Source: Kribbella steppae
GTDB taxonomy: Bacteria; Actinomycetota; Actinomycetes; Propionibacteriales; Kribbellaceae
DNA length: 64,000 nt
Assembly (NCBI RefSeq): GCF_004342025.1
Contig: NZ_SLWN01000023.1
Location: 1-64,000, forward strand
Reading direction: 5' to 3'
The first letter of the stretch is position 1, and every line of letters starts with the position of its first letter. Below are positions 57,804 through 64,000 of the stretch, piece after piece. A model generated the notes under the pieces. The model ran no database searches and was not told where the DNA came from. It was given only the letters and a program-made list of their open reading frames with translations. The position numbers and the translations under genes were made by a program.

Positions 57804-58256
57804 ATGCCTCAGTACCAGCCGTACCAGCGTTTCACCGAAGCTGACCGGGACAAGATCGCCGGCCGGTTGCGGGACGCGTTCGCGGACGGCCGGCTGGACC
57901 AGCCCGAGTTCTCCTCCCGCCTCGACCAGCTCTACACCGTGCAGACGTACGGCGAGCTGGAACCGCTGGTGCGTGACCTGCCACCGGTGCGGACCTACCA
58001 GACTCCGGCGGTGGTGCAGGACAGCAAGCCGGCTCCGGCACCCGGTGAGTTCCCGGACCGGAAGCGGGACGCGCAACCGCAGCGGCACGGGCTGGCGGCA
58101 CTCGGCGGCGGCTTCACCGGCGTCGTCGTGATCAACGTGGTGATCTGGTTCGTCATCGGCCTCGCGAACGGTGGGCACTGGCCGCATTTCTGGCCGGTCT
58201 GGCTGCTGATCCCCTGGACCCTGTTCGCCCTGAGTAACCTCGGAAAGCGCCGTTGA
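57804..58256 (+). CDS. DUF1707-domain membrane protein
   Basis: The 150-residue protein starts with a DUF1707 domain (TEADRDKIAGRLRDAFADGRLDQPEFSSRLDQLYTVQTYGELEPLVRDLP), a small helical module common in Actinobacteria. A Pro/Lys linker and two transmembrane helices (about 97-145) follow. Function unknown; similar proteins are often envelope or stress associated. Its TGA overlaps the next start. Confidence 0.78.
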   Translation: MPQYQPYQRFTEADRDKIAGRLRDAFADGRLDQPEFSSRLDQLYTVQTYGELEPLVRDLPPVRTYQTPAVVQDSKPAPAPGEFPDRKRDAQPQRHGLAALGGGFTGVVVINVVIWFVIGLANGGHWPHFWPVWLLIPWTLFALSNLGKRR

Positions 58257-59077
58257 CTGCGGACCAGGTCACCCGTCGCGTCACCGGCCCGCGGTTGCGG
58301 CCGGACTGGGGCTGGCAGCTGCGCCAGGGGTCTGCCCTCGTCTACGTGATCTGGTTCGCGGTCGCCGTACCGCTGGGGATCGCCGGACTGCTCCTGGAGC
58401 CGCGCTGGGTCGGCTGGATGGTGCTGGCCTGGTTCCTGGTCCTGGTGGGGTTCACAGTCGCTCTGCGGGTCGCTGACAGCCGACGGCGCAAGGCCTGGGG
58501 TGATGTCGTCCAGCAGATGGGCTGGCGGACCAGTGCGGACCGGCCGGAGTTGCTGGAGCGCTGGCCGTTCCCGCCGTTCTCGCTGGACCCGAAGGCCGAG
58601 GTCTTCGACGTGACCATGGGCCGGCACCGGGGCCGGGAGTTCTCGACCGGACGGTTCCGGCACAAGGTCGGACGGCGCGACCTCGGCTTCGACTTCCTTG
58701 AGCTGCAGGTCGATCGGCCGCTGCCGCCGCTGCAGGTGCTGCCGGCCGCACTGGCTCCGGTGGCGGCCGCGAGTCTGCTGCCGATCAAGATGACGTTCGA
58801 CGGCCTGCAGGGGCGGTACTGCCTGTTCAACGGCCGGGAGGATCACGCCGACGCGGTGCTGCATCCGCGCTCGGTCGAGGCCCTGGCCGCGGTGCCGCCG
58901 TTCGGGTTCAGCAGCGAGGGCCGGCGATTCGTCGCGATCCTGCCGGCGTACCGCGACTCCGCCACCGCCCTCGCGCAACTGGACGCCGCGTGCGATCTGC
59001 TCGATCTGATGCCCGAGCAGATCTGGCGCGAAGGCGAACAGTGGGCGGCTACCCACCAGCCCGGAGCAGCGGGATGA
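58253..59077 (+). CDS. Two-helix membrane protein of unknown function
   Basis: The 274-residue protein has a hydrophobic hairpin (about 28-70) followed by a cytoplasmic-looking domain of ~195 residues with no recognised motif (PFPPFSLDPKAEVFDVTMGRHRGREFSTG..., FLELQVDRPLPPLQVLPAAL). TTG at 58253 overlaps the DUF1707 stop (TTGA), so the two are probably a membrane pair. It overlaps the convergent reductase gene at its end by 29 bp. Confidence 0.65.
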   Translation: MTADQVTRRVTGPRLRPDWGWQLRQGSALVYVIWFAVAVPLGIAGLLLEPRWVGWMVLAWFLVLVGFTVALRVADSRRRKAWGDVVQQMGWRTSADRPELLERWPFPPFSLDPKAEVFDVTMGRHRGREFSTGRFRHKVGRRDLGFDFLELQVDRPLPPLQVLPAALAPVAAASLLPIKMTFDGLQGRYCLFNGREDHADAVLHPRSVEALAAVPPFGFSSEGRRFVAILPAYRDSATALAQLDAACDLLDLMPEQIWREGEQWAATHQPGAAG

Positions 59078-59915
59078 GAGCGGCCAGGTCCTCGTCGCTG
59101 TGCCCGGCTGCCACCGCCTTCCGCAGCAGCTCACCCATCGGGGCGAGCAGTGCGGGATCGACGCCCTGGCCGACCGAGGTGTCGATCAGGTTGTCGTAGG
59201 CAGCAGCCTGCATCCCGAGGTTCGAACCCGCGGCACCCGGCTCGGGACCCTCGTCGAGATCCTTGGCGATCCGTGGCAGGCTGCCGAGCATCGCCGTCAG
59301 CCAGGGCAGCAGGAAATCCTCGGTGAACCGCACCGCGGAGACCTTCTCGCTGCCGGCCAGGGCCAGCGCGTGCTGGGCGCCGCCGAACATGCCGTACATC
59401 GCGCTGAGCAGGGCGATGTCATGCAATGCGGCCAGCCCCGGGTCGCTGCCGACGTACTCGGGCCGGGCCATCGCGGCGAGGTCGGCCTGGTGCCGCTCGA
59501 AGGCGTCCGGGGCGCCGCTGTAGAAGATGAAGGCGGCGGGTCCGCCGATCATCGCGGGGACGGCCATGATTCCGCCGTCCAGGTACGCAGCTCCGGCCTT
59601 GGCGGCCCAGGTCGCGGTGTCCCGGGCCTGTGCCGGGGTGCCGTTGGTCAGGTTGGCGACGGTCTTGCCGGTCAGATCGAGACCGTCGAGGGTGCTGCGG
59701 ACGGTGGCGTCGACGAGCAGGCAGACGACCACGAGCGGACTGGCGGCGATCGCCTCGGCGGCGGTGGTGGCGCGGGTGGCACCGAGGGTGTCGAGTTCGG
59801 GGGAGCGGCCGGGGGTGCGGTTCCAGACGGTGGTCGGGTGATCGGCGGCCAGAAAGGCCCGGGCGAGGGCGGTACCCATCGCGCCGAGACCGAGGACGGT
59901 GACAGGAGTCTTCAT
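59049..59915 (-). CDS. NAD(P)-binding imine-reductase/6PGDH-like oxidoreductase
   Basis: The 288-residue protein starts with a Rossmann motif (VTVLGLGAMGTALARAFL), followed by NRTPGR, typical of NADPH-preferring enzymes. The C-terminal helical domain (GSDPGLAALHDIALLSAMYGMFGGAQHALAL) is as in the hydroxyisobutyrate dehydrogenase/imine reductase superfamily. Many actinobacterial members are annotated imine reductases. ATG at 59915 is used. It is divergent from an HxlR regulator with a shared palindrome in the 76-bp space. Confidence 0.8.
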   Translation of the reverse strand: MKTPVTVLGLGAMGTALARAFLAADHPTTVWNRTPGRSPELDTLGATRATTAAEAIAASPLVVVCLLVDATVRSTLDGLDLTGKTVANLTNGTPAQARDTATWAAKAGAAYLDGGIMAVPAMIGGPAAFIFYSGAPDAFERHQADLAAMARPEYVGSDPGLAALHDIALLSAMYGMFGGAQHALALAGSEKVSAVRFTEDFLLPWLTAMLGSLPRIAKDLDEGPEPGAAGSNLGMQAAAYDNLIDTSVGQGVDPALLAPMGELLRKAVAAGHSDEDLAALIPLLRAGG

Positions 59916-59951
59916 GCGGGCCAGACTGGTGTGGCCCTTTAAGATGGACAA

Positions 59952-59974
59952 GTACCCACTAATTAGTCAGGTAC
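59952..59974. promoter_or_regulatory. Palindromic operator of HxlR-type regulator
   Basis: ACTAATTAGT (59958-59967) is a perfect 10-bp palindrome flanked by GTACC (59952-59956) and GGTAC (59970-59974). It lies 18 bp before the HxlR ATG and 37 bp before the divergent reductase start. HxlR regulators bind GTAC/AGTA-type dyads, so it is the probable autoregulatory and target site. Confidence 0.6.
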
Positions 59975-59991
59975 AGACGGAAAGGTAAGTA

Positions 59992-60330
59992 ATGGCTGCC
60001 GTGGTGCCGTACACCTGCGGGCTGGATGCCGCCGCCGACGTGATCGGCGGGAAGTGGAAGCCGCGGATCCTCTGGGCGCTGCACCACGGACCGCGCCGGT
60101 TCGGGGAACTGCGCAAGGAGGTCTCCGGGGTGACCGAGAAGATGCTCATCCAGCAGTTGCGCGAACTGGAGAGCCGGCACATCGTCCACCGGGAGGTCTT
60201 CCACCAGGTGCCGCCGAAGGTCGAGTACTCACTCACCGCGCTCGGCGAGTCACTCAACGAGGCGCTGGCGCCGCTGGATGCTTGGGGAACCGAGCACATC
60301 GGGGTCCTGGAAGCGTCCCGAGCCGGCTGA
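59992..60330 (+). CDS. HxlR-family transcriptional regulator
   Basis: The 112-residue winged-helix protein has the HxlR pattern: CGLDAAADVIGGKWKPRILWALHHGPRRFGELRKEVSGVTEKML. The conserved N-terminal Cys (Cys9) often senses electrophiles or thiol stress in this family. It probably controls the divergent oxidoreductase. GAAAGG precedes the ATG. Confidence 0.87.
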   Translation: MAAVVPYTCGLDAAADVIGGKWKPRILWALHHGPRRFGELRKEVSGVTEKMLIQQLRELESRHIVHREVFHQVPPKVEYSLTALGESLNEALAPLDAWGTEHIGVLEASRAG

Positions 60331-60340
60331 GCGGTCTCGA

Positions 60341-60371
60341 TTGGGTTTCGCCTGGGTGGGTGGCGTACACT
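60341..60371 (+). promoter_or_regulatory. infA operon promoter candidate
   Basis: TTGGGT (60341-60346) and TACACT (60366-60371) are 19 bp apart, giving a ~125-nt leader before infA. The spacer is long but the -10 is good. Confidence 0.45.
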
Positions 60372-60502
60372 CTTTCCTTGGCTCTTTGTAGCCTCTGTCT
60401 CGTGCTGCCCGCGGCTGCCTGACGTACGTCGGGAGGGCGCCTGAGCCGGGCTGGGCCAGCAGTAAACCATCATTCAGTAGTCGTCTACAGAAGTGCGAGG
60501 AC

Positions 60503-60724
60503 ATGCCCAAAAAAGAGGGAGTTATCGAACTCGAGGGCACCATCGTCGAGGCCCTGCCGAACGCGATGTTCCGTGTTGAGCTGTCCAACGGGCACAAGGT
60601 GCTCGCGCACATCAGCGGCAAGATGAGGCAGCACTACATCCGGATCCTCCCCGAGGACCGGGTCGTCGTGGAGCTGTCGCCGTACGACCTCACCCGGGGT
60701 CGCATCGTCTACCGGTACAAGTAA
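60503..60724 (+). CDS. infA: Translation initiation factor IF-1
   Basis: The 73-residue OB-fold protein (MPKKEGVIELEGTIVEALPNAMFRVELSNGHKVLAHISGKMRQHYIRILPEDRVVVELSPYDLTRGRIVYRYK pattern) blocks the A site during initiation. Family-standard length. First gene of infA-rpmJ-rpsM-rpsK-rpsD-rpoA-rplQ. Confidence 0.96.
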   Translation: MPKKEGVIELEGTIVEALPNAMFRVELSNGHKVLAHISGKMRQHYIRILPEDRVVVELSPYDLTRGRIVYRYK

Positions 60725-60759
60725 GACCACCACCAACACCTGTCGAAGAAAGAAGCTCG

Positions 60760-60873
60760 ATGAAGGTCAATCCGAGCGTCAAGAAGATCTGCGACAAGTG
60801 CAAGGTGATCCGCCGTCACGGCCGGGTCATGGTGATCTGCGAGAACCCGCGGCACAAGCAGCGGCAGGGCTGA
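60760..60873 (+). CDS. rpmJ: 50S ribosomal protein L36
   Basis: The 37-residue protein reads MKVNPSVKKICDKCKVIRRH, then GRVMVICENPRHKQRQG. It carries the zinc ligands Cys11, Cys14, Cys27 and His32, so it is the zinc-binding form. It lies 35 bp after infA with AAGAAAGAAG upstream of the ATG. Confidence 0.95.
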   Translation: MKVNPSVKKICDKCKVIRRHGRVMVICENPRHKQRQG

Positions 60874-60958
60874 CCAGCCCCACTCGAGCAGCACACAGCA
60901 CTTTCGCACCACAGCGCGCACGCTCATCCAGCACACAAGCTGTCCCGTTGGATGCTGC

Positions 60959-60978
60959 CCCCGGAACAGAGGCCGGGG
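60959..60978 (+). terminator. Small hairpin between rpmJ and rpsM
   Basis: CCCCGG (60959-60964)/CCGGGG (60973-60978), loop 8 nt, lies in a 202-bp gene-free gap. It may be a partial terminator or processing site; nothing else was recognised in the gap. Confidence 0.35.
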
Positions 60979-61075
60979 CCTTGCCGGTGAAGTGTCAATC
61001 AGTTGGCAAACTCACCGAGGCGGGCAAGGACGCGGCGCGCCACCACACCTCTGCCGACGAAAGGAACACCGCCAC

Positions 61076-61447
61076 ATGGCACGCCTCGTAGGGGTCGACC
61101 TGCCGCGCGACAAGCGCATCGAGGTCGCTCTCACCTACATTTTCGGTGTAGGTCGTACTCGCGCCCTGAAGACGCTCGAAGCCACCGGGATCTCCGGTGA
61201 CAAGCGCGTCCACGAACTGGGCGACGAGGAGCTGGTGAAGCTCAGGGACTTTATCGAGGGCAACTACAAGATCGAAGGTGACCTCCGTCGTGAGGTGACC
61301 GCGGACATTCGCCGCAAGATCGAGATCGGGTCGTACCAGGGTCGCCGGCACCGCAGCGGCCTGCCGGTGCGAGGTCAGCGCACGCGGACCAACGCCCGCA
61401 GCCGTAAGGGTCGTCGCAAGGCGATCGCCGGCAAGAAGAAGAAGTGA
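61076..61447 (+). CDS. rpsM: 30S ribosomal protein S13
   Basis: The 123-residue protein has ARLVGVDLPRDKRIEVALTYIFGVGRTRA and the basic tail RSGLPVRGQRTRTNARSRKGRRKAIAGKKKK that contacts P-site tRNA. ATG at 61076 has GAAAGGA upstream. Confidence 0.97.
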   Translation: MARLVGVDLPRDKRIEVALTYIFGVGRTRALKTLEATGISGDKRVHELGDEELVKLRDFIEGNYKIEGDLRREVTADIRRKIEIGSYQGRRHRSGLPVRGQRTRTNARSRKGRRKAIAGKKKK

Positions 61448-61484
61448 CCCGATGAGCCCCGAACTTTCCAGGAGTATCTGACCT

Positions 61485-61892
61485 ATGCCTCCCAAGAGCC
61501 GCACCGCGGCCGGCGCGAAGAAGGTGCGCCGCAAGGAGAAGAAGAACGTGGCCGCCGGCCACGCGCACATCAAGAGCACGTTCAACAACACGATCGTGAC
61601 GATCACCGACCCGACCGGCGCGGTCATCTCGTGGGCTTCCGCGGGCACCGTCGGCTTCAAGGGTTCGCGCAAGTCGACCCCGTTCGCCGCGCAGATGGCC
61701 GCCGAGGCCGCCGGGCGCCGGGCGATGGAGCACGGCATGCGCAAGATCGACGTGTTCGTGAAGGGTCCCGGCTCCGGCCGTGAGACCGCGATCCGTTCGC
61801 TGGGTGCCGTCGGCCTCGAGGTCGGCACCATCCAGGACGTCACCCCGACCGCCCACAACGGCTGCCGCCCGCCCAAGCGGCGCCGGGTCTGA
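61485..61892 (+). CDS. rpsK: 30S ribosomal protein S11
   Basis: The 135-residue platform protein has AAGHAHIKSTFNNTIVTITDPTGAVISWASAG and ends TPTAHNGCRPPKRRRV. The N-terminal Lys/Arg extension is usual. It is 37 bp after rpsM. Confidence 0.97.
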   Translation: MPPKSRTAAGAKKVRRKEKKNVAAGHAHIKSTFNNTIVTITDPTGAVISWASAGTVGFKGSRKSTPFAAQMAAEAAGRRAMEHGMRKIDVFVKGPGSGRETAIRSLGAVGLEVGTIQDVTPTAHNGCRPPKRRRV

Positions 61893-61915
61893 TCTTCCGA
61901 GAGGAGCACTGAACT

Positions 61916-62524
61916 ATGGCCCGTTACACCGGACCTATGACCAAGAAGTCGCGCCGTCTCGGGGTCGACCTCGTCGGTGGCGACAAGGCGTTCGAGCGTC
62001 GTCCGTACCCGCCGGGTATGCACGGCCGCGGCCGTCCCAAGGAGAGCGAGTACCTGCTCCAGTTGCGCGAGAAGCAGAAGGCCCGCTTCTCGTACGGCGT
62101 CCTGGAGAAGCAGTTCCGCCGGTACTACGAGGAGGCCTCGCGGCGCTCCGGCAAGACCGGTGACAACCTGCTGATCATCCTGGAGTCCCGGCTGGACAAC
62201 GTGGTTTACCGCTCCGGCCTGGCCCGGACCCGGCGGCAGGCCCGTCAGCTCGTCGTGCACGGTCACTTCACCGTGAACGGCATCAAGGTGAACATCCCGT
62301 CGTACCGGGTGGCTGCCCACGACATCATCGATGTCAAGGCGAAGTCGGTCGAGACGACGCCGTTCATCATCGCCCGGGAGACGCACTCCGAGCGCGTCGT
62401 CCCGGCTTGGCTCGAGGTGATGCCCGAGCGGCTTCGCATCCTCGTGCACCAGCTGCCGACCCGGCAGCAGATCGACACCCAGGTCGCCGAGCACCTGATC
62501 GTCGAGCTCTACTCGAAGAACTGA
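61916..62524 (+). CDS. rpsD: 30S ribosomal protein S4
   Basis: The 202-residue assembly protein lacks the N-terminal zinc cysteines (C- form) and has the S4 RNA-binding domain ESRLDNVVYRSGLARTRRQARQLVVHGHFTVNG. GAGGAG precedes the ATG. S4 is the alpha-operon autoregulator in E. coli. Confidence 0.97.
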   Translation: MARYTGPMTKKSRRLGVDLVGGDKAFERRPYPPGMHGRGRPKESEYLLQLREKQKARFSYGVLEKQFRRYYEEASRRSGKTGDNLLIILESRLDNVVYRSGLARTRRQARQLVVHGHFTVNGIKVNIPSYRVAAHDIIDVKAKSVETTPFIIARETHSERVVPAWLEVMPERLRILVHQLPTRQQIDTQVAEHLIVELYSKN

Positions 62525-62625
62525 TCCTGATCCGGCCGGTGGCCTCCGCGCCGCCGGCCGGACACGGTCTGTTCTTCACCTTCGCGGCCTCAAATAGTGG
62601 TCGTCGCGGAAAAAGGACACAGAAA

Positions 62626-63651
62626 ATGCTTATTGCACAGCGCCCCACCCTGACCGAAGAGGTCGTCGAAGAGCACCGTTCGCGGTTCGTGATCGAGCCG
62701 CTCGAGCCGGGCTTCGGCTACACCCTCGGCAACTCGATCCGCCGGACCCTGCTGTCCTCCATCCCGGGTGCCGCCGTGACCAGCATCAAGGTCGACGGCG
62801 TCCTGCACGAGTTCTCCACCGTGGCCGGGGTGAAGGAGGACGCCACCCAGCTGATCCTCAACCTGAAGGACCTGGTCGTCTCCTCCGAGCACGACGAGCC
62901 GGTCACCATGTACCTGCGCAAGCAGGGCCCCGGTGACGTCACCGCCGCGGACATCGCGCCGCCGGCCGGTGTCGAGGTGCACAACCCGGACCTGAAGATC
63001 GCCACCCTGAACGAGAAGGGCCGGCTCGAGATGGAGCTGGTCGTCGAGCGGGGCCGGGGCTACGTCTCGGCGATCCAGAACAAGTCCGCCGACGCCGAGA
63101 TCGGCCGGATGCCGGTCGACTCGATCTACTCGCCGGTGCTCAAGGTCACCTACAAGGTCGAGGCGACCCGTGTCGAGCAGCGCACCGACTTCGACCGCCT
63201 CGTGGTCGACGTCGAGACCAAGCCGTCGATGCTGCCCCGCGACGCCGTCGCGTCGGCCGGTAAGACGCTGGTCGAGCTGTTCGGTCTGGCCCGCGAGCTG
63301 AACGTCGAGGCCGAGGGCATCGACATCGGCCCGTCGCCGGTGGACGAGCAGATGGCGGCCGACCTGGCCCTGCCGGTCGAGGACCTGCAGCTGACCGTCC
63401 GCTCCTACAACTGCCTCAAGCGTGAGGGCATCCACACCGTGGGTGAGCTGATCTCGCGCAGCGAGCAGGACCTGCTGGACATCCGCAACTTCGGCTCCAA
63501 GTCGATCGACGAGGTCAAGCTGAAGCTGGCCGAGATGGGCCTGTCGCTGAAGGACTCGCCTCCTGGCTTCGACCTGCGTGCGGCCGCCGAGGCCTACGGC
63601 ACCGAGGCGGACGACGAGGACGAGAGCTTCGCCGAGACCGAGCAGTACTGA
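62626..63651 (+). CDS. rpoA: DNA-directed RNA polymerase subunit alpha
   Basis: The 341-residue protein has the alpha-NTD dimerisation segment (FGYTLGNSIRRTLLSSIPGAAV) and the alpha-CTD DNA/activator-binding helix-hairpin-helix (RSYNCLKREGIHTVGELISRSEQDLLDIRNFGSKSIDEVKLKL). An acidic C-terminal tail follows. ATG at 62626 has AAAAGGA upstream. Confidence 0.96.
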   Translation: MLIAQRPTLTEEVVEEHRSRFVIEPLEPGFGYTLGNSIRRTLLSSIPGAAVTSIKVDGVLHEFSTVAGVKEDATQLILNLKDLVVSSEHDEPVTMYLRKQGPGDVTAADIAPPAGVEVHNPDLKIATLNEKGRLEMELVVERGRGYVSAIQNKSADAEIGRMPVDSIYSPVLKVTYKVEATRVEQRTDFDRLVVDVETKPSMLPRDAVASAGKTLVELFGLARELNVEAEGIDIGPSPVDEQMAADLALPVEDLQLTVRSYNCLKREGIHTVGELISRSEQDLLDIRNFGSKSIDEVKLKLAEMGLSLKDSPPGFDLRAAAEAYGTEADDEDESFAETEQY

Positions 63652-63699
63652 GTCAACCACCCCCGGGTCCGAGCGGCCTGAGATTCCTGGAGTCAAGAG

Positions 63700-64000
63700 A
63701 TGCCAACCCCCACCAAGGGTGCCCGGCTGGGCGGCAGCCCGGCGCACGAGAAGCTGATCCTCAGCAACCTCGCGACGTCGCTGTTCGAGCACGGCGCCAT
63801 CACCACCACCGCGGCCAAGGCCAAGCGCCTGCAGCCGCTGGCCGAGTCGATGATCACCAAGGCGAAGCGTGGTGACCTGAACTCGCGCCGTCAGGTGATG
63901 AAGCGGATCAAGGACAAGAGCGTTGTGCACGTGCTCTTCACCGAGATCGGCGAGCGGTACGCCGACCGTCCGGGCGGCTACACCCGGATCACCAAGCTCG
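63700..64000 (+). CDS. rplQ: 50S ribosomal protein L17 (truncated by window end)
   Basis: The first 100 residues show the L17 start (PTPTKGARLGGSPAHEKLILSNLATSLFEHGAITTTAAKAKRLQPLAES) and core (KRIKDKSVVHVLFTEIGERYADRPGGYTRI). The frame is open to the window edge. It follows rpoA by 48 bp in the conserved alpha operon. AGTCAAGAG precedes the ATG. Confidence 0.95.
   Translation, partial: MPTPTKGARLGGSPAHEKLILSNLATSLFEHGAITTTAAKAKRLQPLAESMITKAKRGDLNSRRQVMKRIKDKSVVHVLFTEIGERYADRPGGYTRITKL

Overview
The window is 64 kb of high-GC actinobacterial chromosome. The gene order, mce transport locus, mycothiol-type DinB-fold enzyme, four-cysteine rpsN, GTG/TTG starts and several apparently leaderless promoters all fit this. 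Overall it most resembles Propionibacteriales such as Nocardioidaceae/Kribbella. That placement is inferred from gene content, not from a database comparison.

Positions 1-14,700 are accessory metabolism. In order they hold: a formyltransferase-like gene broken by an in-frame TAG; an FMN 2-hydroxy-acid oxidase; a probable leaderless poly-Cys leader peptide in front of a PheS-like synthetase that lacks the Phe-stacking residues; and a divergent sugar-acid/amino-acid cluster. That cluster (dehydratase-like enolase, KDPG aldolase, N-acyl-D-amino-acid deacylase and PLP deaminase on the minus strand; KDG kinase, IclR and RidA on the plus strand) shares a perfect 13-bp-arm palindrome at 8402-8431. 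Together the enzymes would suffice to turn N-acetylglucosaminate into pyruvate and glyceraldehyde 3-phosphate. A PIN-type toxin-antitoxin pair, a gene remnant, and a FAH-hydrolase/IclR/MFS group follow.

Positions 14,700-29,620 hold rplJ-rplL behind an attenuator-like leader, a PAP2/PhoX phosphatase pair, and a complete mce operon (MlaF-like ATPase, two YrbE permeases, six MCE proteins, two Mce-associated membrane proteins). Two nearly identical 163-165 bp hairpin-forming elements sit exactly between mce genes A/B and B/C. Their arms co-vary, and their mismatches become G-U pairs only in the minus-strand orientation.

Positions 29,880-64,000 are the core gene-expression block: rpoB-rpoC; three accessory genes; rpsL-rpsG-fusA-tuf; the S10 and spc ribosomal operons (rpsJ to rplO); secY-adk-map; four accessory genes; then infA-rpmJ-rpsM-rpsK-rpsD-rpoA-rplQ (rplQ cut by the window edge). 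The leaders of rpsL and rpsJ share an almost identical ~25-nt hairpin motif, which suggests common post-transcriptional control of the two operons.
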